7,854 bases of DNA from JBFWQM01 sp050249455 (GCA_050249455.1 JBFWQM010000243.1:1-7854), one strand, 5' to 3'. Shown: positions 1-6,127, counted from the first letter of the stretch. Translations and numbers: made by a program. The notes: a model not told the origin generated them from the letters alone.

Positions 1-1
1 C

Positions 2-73
2 AAGATCGCGCGCAAGAAAATCACCTTCATCGACGACCGCCTCGAGGGCGCCGTCGACATCTATCACTTGTAG
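2..73 (+). CDS. 3' end of a probable benzoate-type ring-hydroxylating dioxygenase small (beta) subunit
   Basis: Only the last 23 codons and a TAG stop are in the window; the gene begins upstream. The visible tail ends in DDRLEGAVDIYHL, preceded by a basic K-I-A-R-K-K stretch. From memory, this resembles the C-terminus of BenB-type small subunits, which end in a similar basic/hydrophobic strand, an Asp, and a D-I-Y-H-I/L tail. In that family the small subunit is structural and packs against the Rieske/non-heme-iron large subunit. The BenC-type reductase about 1.3 kb downstream on the same strand supports the call, since such a dioxygenase needs that electron donor. So short a fragment cannot prove the family or the substrate. 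An unrelated protein ending remains possible. Confidence 0.55.
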   Translation, partial: KIARKKITFIDDRLEGAVDIYHL

Positions 74-92
74 ACCGTTCGCGTTAGATTTT

Positions 93-192
93 CGTCATGG
101 CCGGATCGGCCGCAGGCCGACTTCCGGCCATCCGCGCCGTTGCGGCGTGAGGCAGGAAGACGTGGATGGCCGGGACAAGCCCGGCCATGACG
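93..192. repeat. Composite intergenic palindromic (REP-like) repeat with two hairpins
   Basis: The outer 12-bp arms CGTCATGGCCGG (93-104) and CCGGCCATGACG (181-192) are perfect inverted repeats. Inside are two strong hairpins. The first pairs ATGGCCGGA+TCGGCC (97-111) with GGCCGA+TCCGGCCAT (115-131), with a 3-base loop and a 2-base bulge at 121-122. The second pairs ATGGCCGGG (166-174) with CCCGGCCAT (180-188) around the loop ACAAG. This matches the general form of the GGCCGGG-rich dispersed repeat known from many alphaproteobacterial intergenic regions. It lies between the stop of the upstream gene and the alcohol dehydrogenase. Neither hairpin is followed by a T-run, so it is not an obvious intrinsic terminator, though it could affect mRNA stability. 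Confidence 0.8.
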
Positions 193-224
193 GAAACAGG
201 GAACGGTCCGGCGAGGCGAACGTC

Positions 225-1259
225 ATGCTCGCACTGTGCAAGGTCGAGGCGAACGAGGGCGGCATCGCACTGCGTGAGGCGCCTGCGCGCGACCCCGGAC
301 CCGACGAGATCCGCATCAAGGTCGCCGCCGCCGGCATCTGCGGCACCGACATGCAGATCTACAAGTGGGCGCCGCGCATGGCCCGCCGCATGACCCTGCC
401 GCGGGTGCTCGGCCACGAGGCGTCCGGCGTCGTCGAGTCGGTCGGGCCGGGGGTCGCGAATGTCGTGCCGGGCGACCACGTCAGCCTGGAGAGCCACATC
501 TTCTGCGGCACCTGCCGGCCGTGCCGGCTGGGGCGGGCACATCTGTGCACCAACACGCGCTACCCCGGCATCGACATCGACGGCGTGTTCGCCGACTACG
601 TCACCGTGCCCTCGGTCATCGCCTGGAAGAATCCGAAGGACCTGCCGCACGAGACCGCGGCGATGCTGGAGCCGTTCGGCATCGCCGTCCACGCCAGCCT
701 GGAAGGGACGGGGGTTAGCGGCCAGACCGTGCTGGTCAACGGCTGCGGCCCGATCGGGCTGATGAACGTCGCCGTCGCCCGCGCGCTCGGCGCCGGCCGG
801 GTGATCGCCGCCGACATGAACCCGCGCCGGCTGGCCGCCGCCCGCACCCTGGGCGCCGACCGCGCCGTCAACGTCGGCGAGGAGAGCCTGCCCGACGTGG
901 TCAGGGACATGACCGGCGGCGACGGGGTGGACGTCGGCATCGAGTATTCCGGCACCGAGGCCGGCTTCCGGGCGGTGTTCGACGCGATCTGCAAGGGCGG
1001 CGACTTCCGACTGGTCGGCGCACCGCCGGCGGCGATCCCGGTCGATTTCACCTGGTGGCTGCTCAAGTGCCCCAAGATGCACAACATCCACGGCCGGCGG
1101 ATCTGGGATTCCTGGCAGCGTGGGGTCGAGCTGCTCGCCACCGGCCGCATCGACCTGGCGCCGATCAGGAGCCACGTCCTGCCGCTGAAGGACGGCCCGC
1201 GCGGCTTCGACCTGATCCTCGCCGGCGAGGCGGTGAAGCCGCTGCTGGTGCCGGGTTGA
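225..1259 (+). CDS. Zinc-dependent medium-chain alcohol dehydrogenase, threonine 3-dehydrogenase-like
   Basis: This 344-residue protein is an NAD(P)-dependent zinc alcohol dehydrogenase of the MDR superfamily, oxidising a secondary alcohol or diol; the substrate is unknown. Catalytic zinc ligands are visible as C39 (GICGTD), H64-E65 (LGHEASG) and E149 (LEPFG). Four structural-zinc cysteines are C94, C97, C100 and C108. The Rossmann motif NGCGPIG lies at 172-178, and D197 at the end of the second strand suggests NAD over NADP. Overall layout and length resemble L-threonine 3-dehydrogenase (HIYNW-like QIYKW at 44-48, GRRIWDSW near 290), but the context argues for a catabolic alcohol. The start at 225 has GAGG at 213-216, 8 bases upstream. 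An in-frame ATG at 147 would add 26 residues read from the palindromic repeat (VDGRDKPGHDG), so it is rejected. General family: high certainty; substrate: low. Confidence 0.9.
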   Translation: MLALCKVEANEGGIALREAPARDPGPDEIRIKVAAAGICGTDMQIYKWAPRMARRMTLPRVLGHEASGVVESVGPGVANVVPGDHVSLESHIFCGTCRPCRLGRAHLCTNTRYPGIDIDGVFADYVTVPSVIAWKNPKDLPHETAAMLEPFGIAVHASLEGTGVSGQTVLVNGCGPIGLMNVAVARALGAGRVIAADMNPRRLAAARTLGADRAVNVGEESLPDVVRDMTGGDGVDVGIEYSGTEAGFRAVFDAICKGGDFRLVGAPPAAIPVDFTWWLLKCPKMHNIHGRRIWDSWQRGVELLATGRIDLAPIRSHVLPLKDGPRGFDLILAGEAVKPLLVPG

Positions 1260-1295
1260 TCCAGGCCCGTATTTACTCTTGAGTAGTCGCCCTCT

Positions 1296-1341
1296 GGCTT
1301 GACCGCAGGCCCACACGGCGCATGGGTCCTGCGGCCGAGCC
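1296..1341 (+). other. Long imperfect stem-loop in the gap before the reductase gene
   Basis: GGCTTG (1296-1301) pairs with CGAGCC (1336-1341) including one T-G wobble. After one A-C mismatch, CCGCAGG (1303-1309) pairs with CCTGCGG (1328-1334), and CCCA (1310-1313) pairs with TGGG (1323-1326) across a single bulged T. The loop is 9 bases. No T-run follows, so it is not a standard intrinsic terminator. It lies 36 bases after the alcohol dehydrogenase stop and 75 bases before the reductase start. It could be an mRNA processing or stability element, part of a 5' leader, or a weak attenuator. Function is not established. Confidence 0.45.
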
Positions 1342-1416
1342 GGAAGACGACTGCAACGTAACGGGATCAAAACAACACCATCGATCCCAGGCTTGTAACG
1401 CGACAGGAACGACTGC

Positions 1417-2439
1417 ATGGCCAAGCACAACGTCACCCTGGTGTTCGAGGACGGCCGCAACGTGCGGCTGCAGGCCGACGAGGCCGACACCGTCTACCTG
1501 ACGGCGATCAAGAACCGGGTGCGCATCCAGACCGACTGCCTGGAGGGCGCCTGCGCGACCTGCAAGGCGCGCTGCACCGAGGGCGAGTACTGGCTGTCGG
1601 AGTATTCCGAGGAGGCGCTGTCGAAGGAGGAGTTCGACCAGCGCTACGTCCTGACCTGCCAGATGCACGCCAAGTCGGACTGCGTGATCGAGTTCCCCTA
1701 CGAGTCCAAGCTGGCGCTGAAGACCGCGCCGGAGACCCGGCCGGCCAAGGTTGCCGCGGTGGCGCAGATCGCCGACGGGGTGGTGCGGCTCGACGTCGAG
1801 CCGGCGGAGCCGGAGAAGCCGCTGGCGTTCCTGCCCGGCCAGTACGTCCACCTCGCCGTCCCGGGCAGCGGGGCGCAGCGGTCCTATTCCTTCGCCAACG
1901 CCCCGCGCGACACCCGCCGGCTGGTGTTCTACATCAAGGTGCTGCCGCACGGCGCGATGAGCGACTATGTCCGCGGCCTCGCCAGGCCCGGCGACGACAT
2001 GCCGATCACCGGCCCGTTCGGCCGCTTCTATTTGCGCCCGCCGACCCGCCCGATCCTCATGGTCGCCGGCGGCACCGGCCTCGCGCCCATGCTGTCGATG
2101 CTGGAGGAGCTGCGCGACCGCGGCGGCACCGACCAGCCGGTGCGGCTCCTCTACGGAGCCAACGCGCCGGCCGAGCTGTTCGGCGCCGGCGACCTCGACT
2201 CGTTCGCCGCCGCGGGCATCGACCTGACGGTGGAGCGCGCGGTGGTGGAGGGGGCCGACGGCTGGACCGGCAAGGTCGGCTTCGTCACCGACCTGCTGCG
2301 CCCGGAGCTGCTGCACGGCGGCGACTGCGACGTCTACCTGTGCGGCCCGCCGCCGATGATCGATGCCGCCGAGAAGTGGCTGGCCGGGCAGGGCCTGGAC
2401 CCGCACCGCGTCCACGCCGAGAAGTTCCTGCCGAGCTGA
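1417..2439 (+). CDS. BenC-type dioxygenase reductase: 2Fe-2S ferredoxin plus FAD/NAD(P)H oxidoreductase
   Basis: This 340-residue, single-chain reductase moves electrons from NAD(P)H via FAD and a 2Fe-2S cluster to a Rieske oxygenase. Domain order is an N-terminal plant-type ferredoxin (about 1-95), an FAD-binding barrel (about 105-205) and a C-terminal nucleotide-binding domain (about 210-340). The ferredoxin motif C-x4-C-x2-C with a distant fourth cysteine is C41, C46, C49 and C81. The FAD motif RSYSFAN is at 155-161, the nucleotide loop AGGTGLAP at 217-224 and CGPPPM at 309-314. Length and order match BenC/XylZ/AntC reductases (about 335-350 residues). The start has AGGAA at 1405-1409, about 7 bases upstream. 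It is separated by 14 bases from the next gene and is probably co-transcribed with it. The natural partner is likely the dioxygenase whose small subunit ends at the window's left edge. The substrate is not shown. Confidence 0.9.
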   Translation: MAKHNVTLVFEDGRNVRLQADEADTVYLTAIKNRVRIQTDCLEGACATCKARCTEGEYWLSEYSEEALSKEEFDQRYVLTCQMHAKSDCVIEFPYESKLALKTAPETRPAKVAAVAQIADGVVRLDVEPAEPEKPLAFLPGQYVHLAVPGSGAQRSYSFANAPRDTRRLVFYIKVLPHGAMSDYVRGLARPGDDMPITGPFGRFYLRPPTRPILMVAGGTGLAPMLSMLEELRDRGGTDQPVRLLYGANAPAELFGAGDLDSFAAAGIDLTVERAVVEGADGWTGKVGFVTDLLRPELLHGGDCDVYLCGPPPMIDAAEKWLAGQGLDPHRVHAEKFLPS

Positions 2440-2453
2440 GGAAGGGGACCGAG

Positions 2454-3344
2454 ATGAGCGAGAAGCCGCGCGTCGGCCTGGTCGGGGCCGGGATCATGGG
2501 CAAGGGCCTGGGGCGCAACGTGCTGCGCCGCGGCTTCGAGCTTGCCGTCTACGACACCGATGCGGCCTCGGTCGCGCGCCTGGTCGACCTCGGCGCCACG
2601 GCCGCCAACGGCATCCCCGGCGTCGCGGCGGCATCCGACATCGTGCTGACCTGCCTGCCCAGCCTGGCGGCGATCGAGGACGTCTACGGCGGCCCGGACG
2701 GGCTGATCGCGTCGGCCGCCGCGGGGGCGATCCTGGTGGATACCTCGACCAGCGACCCGCGGCTGACCCAGGCGCTGGGCGGGCGGGCGGCGGCGCGCGA
2801 CGTCGCGATCGTGGACGCGCCGATGCTGCGGATGGAGCCGCAGGCCTGGGACGGCACCCTGGTGTTGCTGGTCGGCGGCGAGGACACGGCGGTGGAGCGC
2901 TGCCGGCCGGTGTTCGAGGCGGTGTCCGAGCAGTGGGTGCACTGCGGCCCGTTGGGAGCGGGGCACACCTTCAAGCTGCTCAACAACATGGTCGGGCTCA
3001 GCGCCCATGCGGCCTACTGCGAGAGCTTCACCCTGGCGAAGAAGCTCGGCCTCGACCTCGACCGGCTCTACAAGGTGCTGTCGAGCGGCATGTCGCAGAG
3101 CCGCATCATGGACGTGATGGCGCCGCGCATCCTGGCCGGCGACCACGGGCCGATGTTCGCGACCGAGGTGGCGCTGAAGGACATCTCGCTGTTCACCCGG
3201 CTGGCCGAGGCGGAGAAGTCGCCGGCGCTGGTCGGCGACGCGGCGCGGCAGGTCTACCAGCTCGCCACGGCGATGGGTTTCGGCGGCGAGAACATCACCC
3301 GCGTCGGGACCGCCGTCGCCAGGCTGGCCGGCACCGAACTGTAG
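2454..3344 (+). CDS. NAD(P)-dependent beta-hydroxyacid dehydrogenase (3-hydroxyisobutyrate dehydrogenase-like)
   Basis: This 296-residue cytosolic oxidoreductase belongs to the 3-hydroxyisobutyrate / 6-phosphogluconate dehydrogenase superfamily, which oxidises beta-hydroxyacids or reduces the semialdehydes. The N-terminal Rossmann motif VGLVGAGIMG lies at 7-16, with D34 closing the second strand. DTSTSDP (96-102) and DAP (121-123) line the active site. The catalytic lysine is K174 in FKLLNN, with N178 as the usual partner, and the C-terminal all-helical domain carries LKDISL at 241-246. The substrate loop after DAP reads MLRMEPQAWDGTL, whereas the family norm is V-S-G-G followed by an A-rich stretch and GTL, so substrate choice may differ. 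The start at 2454 follows GAGGAAGGGG (2438-2447) by 6 bases. A longer reading from 2340 would overlap the reductase deeply and is unlikely. Reaction within the cluster is unknown. Confidence 0.87.
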   Translation: MSEKPRVGLVGAGIMGKGLGRNVLRRGFELAVYDTDAASVARLVDLGATAANGIPGVAAASDIVLTCLPSLAAIEDVYGGPDGLIASAAAGAILVDTSTSDPRLTQALGGRAAARDVAIVDAPMLRMEPQAWDGTLVLLVGGEDTAVERCRPVFEAVSEQWVHCGPLGAGHTFKLLNNMVGLSAHAAYCESFTLAKKLGLDLDRLYKVLSSGMSQSRIMDVMAPRILAGDHGPMFATEVALKDISLFTRLAEAEKSPALVGDAARQVYQLATAMGFGGENITRVGTAVARLAGTEL

Positions 3345-3356
3345 TCCCGGTTTCGC

Positions 3357-3384
3357 TTGACACCCTTGAGTTTGCCCCTATTTT
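3357..3384 (+). promoter_or_regulatory. Sigma-70-like promoter for the suf operon
   Basis: A perfect -35 hexamer TTGACA (3357-3362) is followed after 16 bases by TATTTT (3379-3384), a 4-of-6 match to the -10 box. This is in an AT-richer gap just ahead of the regulator gene, and no comparably good pair was found elsewhere in the gap. The predicted start, near 3391, would fall inside the palindromic operator. Inferred from sequence only. Confidence 0.65.
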
Positions 3385-3386
3385 CC

Positions 3387-3414
3387 AATCAGCACTAAAT
3401 CAGTGCTGATTTAG
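3387..3414. promoter_or_regulatory. Palindromic operator, probable autoregulatory site of the Rrf2 regulator
   Basis: Two perfect inverted repeats overlap. AATCAGCACT (3387-3396) pairs with AGTGCTGATT (3402-3411) around AAATC. CTAAATCAG (3395-3403) pairs with CTGATTTAG (3406-3414) around TG. The half-site AATCAG appears directly at 3387 and 3398, exactly 11 bases apart, and inverted at 3406-3411. The site sits just downstream of the -10 box and its right end touches the ribosome-binding AGGGA (3413-3417), the layout expected for repression. Rrf2 proteins such as IscR bind palindromes of roughly this size and often repress their own operon. That this particular protein binds here is inferred. 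Confidence 0.7.
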
Positions 3415-3424
3415 GGAACCTGTC

Positions 3425-3877
3425 ATGATCAGGTTGAGTCGGCTGGCCGACTACGGGGTCGTGCTGATGACCCAGTTCGCCCGCCACCCGGAGGCGATGC
3501 GGACGGCGCCGGAGATGGCGTCGGCGACCGGCCTGCCGGCGCCGACCGTGAGCAAGGTGCTGAAGCGCCTGGGGCAGGCCGGGCTCCTGGTGTCGCACCG
3601 CGGCACCAAGGGCGGCTATACGCTCGCCCGTGCCGCGGAGGCGATCTCGGTCGCCCACATCATCGCGGCGCTCGACGGGCCGGTGATGCTGACCGAGTGC
3701 ATGGGTCACCCGGGCGGCGTGTGCGAGATCGAATCGCTGTGCCCGACGCGGACCAACTGGCGGCGCATCAACGACGCCGTCCACGGCGCGTTGGCGCAGG
3801 TGTCGCTGGCCGAGATGGCGGTGCCGTTCCCGGCGCTGCGGCCGGCCGAGGCGCCGAACCATATCGCCGCCGAATAG
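3425..3877 (+). CDS. Rrf2-family SUF operon regulator (IscR-like, probable Fe-S sensor)
   Basis: This 150-residue DNA-binding protein likely senses iron-sulfur cluster status and controls the suf operon. The N-terminal winged helix runs from MIRLSRLADYG through the recognition helix around APTVSKVLKRL (39-49) to the wing RGTKGGYTLA (59-68), typical of Rrf2 proteins. Three cysteines, C92, C100 and C106, are in the cluster-ligand region, followed by NWRRIN (111-116) and SLAEM. These features fit the SUF-system regulator subgroup of the family, distinct from the unrelated cyanobacterial SufR. The C-x7-C spacing is longer than the C-x5-C of E. coli IscR. The ATG has AGGGA at 3413-3417, about 7 bases upstream. 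It is followed by sufB after 15 bases, so it is the first gene of the operon. Family and role: good support; effector and DNA target: inferred. Confidence 0.9.
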   Translation: MIRLSRLADYGVVLMTQFARHPEAMRTAPEMASATGLPAPTVSKVLKRLGQAGLLVSHRGTKGGYTLARAAEAISVAHIIAALDGPVMLTECMGHPGGVCEIESLCPTRTNWRRINDAVHGALAQVSLAEMAVPFPALRPAEAPNHIAAE

Positions 3878-3892
3878 CGTAATCGGATCAGG

Positions 3893-5347
3893 ATGATGGC
3901 AGCCGAAGTTCACACGGATGATACGGTACGCGAGATCACCGGGCTGGACTACAAGTACGGCTTCGTGACCGACATCGAGTCCGAGTTCGCGCCCAAGGGC
4001 CTGAACGAAGACATCGTCCGCTTCATCTCGCAGAAGAAGAACGAGCCGCAATGGCTTCTGGACTGGCGGCTGCGTGCCTACCGGCACTGGCTGACCATGA
4101 CCGAGCCGACGTGGGCGTTCGTCCACTATCCGCCGATCGACTACCAGGACGCCTACTACTATGCCGCGCCCAAGAAGCCGGCGCCCAAGAGCCTGGACGA
4201 GGTCGATCCGGCCTTGCTCGAAACCTACGAGAAGCTCGGCATCCCGCTGGCGGAGCGGGCCTTGCTCGCCGGCGTCGCGGTCGACGCGGTGTTCGACAGC
4301 GTCTCGGTCGCCACCACCTTCAAGGAGAAGCTGGAGGAGGCGGGCGTGATCTTTTGCTCGATCTCCGAGGCGGTCGAGAAGCACCCGGAGCTGGTGAAGA
4401 AATATCTTGGTAGCGTCGTGCCTTATGCGGATAACTTCTTCGCGACGCTTAACTCCGCGGTGTTCAGCGACGGGACCTTCGTCTACGTGCCGAAAAACAC
4501 CCGCTGCCCGATGGAATTGTCGACCTATTTCCGCATCAACGCGGCCAAGACCGGCCAGTTCGAGCGCACCCTGATCGTCGCCGATTCCGGCAGCTACGTC
4601 AGCTACCTGGAGGGCTGCACCGCGCCGATGCGCGACGAAAACCAGCTGCACGCCGCGGTGGTCGAGCTGGTCGCCTTCGACGATGCCGAGATCAAGTACT
4701 CGACCGTCCAGAACTGGTACCCCGGCGACAAGGACGGGAAGGGCGGCATCTACAACTTCGTCACCAAGCGCGGCGCCTGCCGCGGGCGCAACGCGAAGAT
4801 CTCGTGGACCCAGGTTGAGACCGGCTCGGCGATCACCTGGAAGTACCCGAGCTGCATCCTGGAGGGCGACAACTCGGTGGGCGAGTTCTACTCGGTCGCC
4901 ATCACCAACAATTTCCAGCAGGCCGACACCGGGACCAAGATGATCCACATCGGCCGCAACACGTCCTCCACCATCGTGTCGAAGGGCATCTCGGCCGGGC
5001 GCGGGCAGCAGACCTATCGCGGCCTGGTCAAGGTGCTGGGCGGCGCCGACGGCGCGCGCAACCACACCCAGTGCGACTCGCTGCTGATCGGCGACCGCTG
5101 CGGCGCGCACACGGTGCCCTATATCGAGGTGGCCAACCCGGGCGCGCAGGTCGAGCACGAGGCATCGACGTCCAAGATCAGCGACGACCAGCTGTTCTAC
5201 TGCCGTCAGCGCGGGCTGTCGGCGGAGGACGCGGTGTCGGTGATCGTCAACGGCTTCTGCAAGGACGTGCTGCGCGAGCTGCCGATGGAGTTCGCGGTCG
5301 AGGCGCAGAAGCTCCTCAGCGTCAGCCTCGAAGGCAGCGTCGGTTAG
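3893..5347 (+). CDS. sufB: SufB, Fe-S cluster assembly scaffold subunit
   Basis: SufB is the main scaffold of the cytosolic SufBC2D complex, accepting sulfur and building the nascent iron-sulfur cluster. The 484 residues compare with 495 in E. coli. The C-terminal half is the parallel beta-helix core. Key residues are present: C394 in HTQCDS and E423 in VEHEAST, matching the E. coli C405 and E434 cluster residues by distance from the C-terminus, and C242 in YLEGCTAP, a conserved sulfur-handling position. NGFCKDVLRELPMEFAVEAQ near 453-472 is the family's C-terminal signature. The start is a tandem ATGATG (3893 and 3896). The weak GGA at 3885-3887 fits either, with 5 or 8 bases spacing, so the initiating codon is uncertain by one residue. 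Gaps of 15 bases on both sides place it firmly in the operon. Confidence 0.97.
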   Translation: MMAAEVHTDDTVREITGLDYKYGFVTDIESEFAPKGLNEDIVRFISQKKNEPQWLLDWRLRAYRHWLTMTEPTWAFVHYPPIDYQDAYYYAAPKKPAPKSLDEVDPALLETYEKLGIPLAERALLAGVAVDAVFDSVSVATTFKEKLEEAGVIFCSISEAVEKHPELVKKYLGSVVPYADNFFATLNSAVFSDGTFVYVPKNTRCPMELSTYFRINAAKTGQFERTLIVADSGSYVSYLEGCTAPMRDENQLHAAVVELVAFDDAEIKYSTVQNWYPGDKDGKGGIYNFVTKRGACRGRNAKISWTQVETGSAITWKYPSCILEGDNSVGEFYSVAITNNFQQADTGTKMIHIGRNTSSTIVSKGISAGRGQQTYRGLVKVLGGADGARNHTQCDSLLIGDRCGAHTVPYIEVANPGAQVEHEASTSKISDDQLFYCRQRGLSAEDAVSVIVNGFCKDVLRELPMEFAVEAQKLLSVSLEGSVG

Positions 5348-5362
5348 CGAGTCAGGGACCAC

Positions 5363-6127
5363 ATGATGCTTTCCATCCGCAACCTGCATGCCGAAGTCGA
5401 CGGCAAGGAGATCCTGCGCGGCCTCGACCTGGAGATCGGCGCCGGCGAGGTGCACGCGATCATGGGCCCCAACGGATCGGGCAAATCGACCCTCTCCTAC
5501 GTCCTGGCCGGCCGCGACGGCTATACGGTGACAGCGGGCGAAGTGACGTTCATGGGCAAGGACCTGCTCGCGCTCGCGCCCGAGGAACGGGCGGGGGCGG
5601 GCATCTTCCTCGCCATGCAGTACCCGGTAGAGATTCCGGGCGTGTCCAACCTAAGCTTCCTCAAGGCGGCGGTGAACGCGGTGCGCCGCCGGCGCGGCGC
5701 GAAGGAACTCGACGCCATGGAGTTCCTGCGGCTGGCGCGCGAGAAGGGGCGTCTCCTGGAGATGGACGACAAGCTCCTGCAGCGGGCCGTCAACGTCGGT
5801 TTCTCGGGCGGCGAGAAGAAGCGCAACGAGGTGTTCCAGATGGCGATGCTGGAGCCGACCTTCGCCATCCTGGATGAGACCGACTCCGGCCTCGACATCG
5901 ACGCGCTCAAGATCGTCTCGCACGGCGTCAACGCGCTGCGGTCGAAGGACCGCGCGATCCTGATGATCACCCACTACCAGCGGCTCCTCAGCCACATCGT
6001 GCCGGACCGCGTCCACATCCTGGCCGACGGGCGCATCGTCGCCACCGGCGGCAAGGAGCTGGCGCTGGAGCTGGAGGACAAGGGCTACGCCGGCCTCGGC
6101 ATCAAGGAGGCCTCGGCGGCGGCGTGA
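5363..6127 (+). CDS. sufC: SufC, ABC-type ATPase of the Fe-S assembly complex
   Basis: SufC is a soluble ABC ATPase that binds SufB and SufD; ATP-driven dimerisation remodels the scaffold. The full motif set is seen: Walker A GPNGSGKST (35-43), Q-loop glutamine Q86 in AMQYPVEIPG, signature SGGEKKRNE (148-156), Walker B with ILDETDSGLD (169-178) and the switch histidine H204 in ITHYQR. No membrane segments are present, as expected for this non-transport ABC protein. Length (253-254 residues) is normal. Tandem ATGs at 5363 and 5366 follow AGGGA (5354-5358). The second gives 7-base spacing and the usual MLSI N-terminus, so it is the likelier start. It lies 15 bases after sufB and abuts sufD. Confidence 0.97.
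   Translation: MMLSIRNLHAEVDGKEILRGLDLEIGAGEVHAIMGPNGSGKSTLSYVLAGRDGYTVTAGEVTFMGKDLLALAPEERAGAGIFLAMQYPVEIPGVSNLSFLKAAVNAVRRRRGAKELDAMEFLRLAREKGRLLEMDDKLLQRAVNVGFSGGEKKRNEVFQMAMLEPTFAILDETDSGLDIDALKIVSHGVNALRSKDRAILMITHYQRLLSHIVPDRVHILADGRIVATGGKELALELEDKGYAGLGIKEASAAA

Noticed and set aside
1274..1285. Small inverted repeat TACTC-TT-GAGTA after the alcohol dehydrogenase stop
   Set aside because: Five-base arms with a two-base loop cannot form a stable RNA hairpin and there is no T-run; too short to claim as an operator.
1299..1327. TTGACC as a -35 box for a reductase promoter
   Set aside because: No acceptable -10 sequence lies 16-18 bases downstream, and the hexamer is part of the stem-loop at 1296-1341.
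84..1490. Long open frame on the minus strand (468 codons) opposite the alcohol dehydrogenase
   Set aside because: Composition is rich in Arg, Ala, Asp and His as expected for the complement of a GC-rich gene; no domain motifs, and the plus-strand gene has a complete set of catalytic residues.
2363..3409. 348-codon plus-strand frame overlapping the hydroxyacid dehydrogenase
   Set aside because: Low-complexity Arg/Gly/Ala translation in a shifted frame; the dehydrogenase frame carries the Rossmann, DAP and lysine motifs without interruption.
3395..5455. 686-codon open frame on the minus strand opposite the regulator and sufB
   Set aside because: A shadow of high-GC coding sequence; it spans two real genes, the promoter and the operator, and shows no recognisable motifs.
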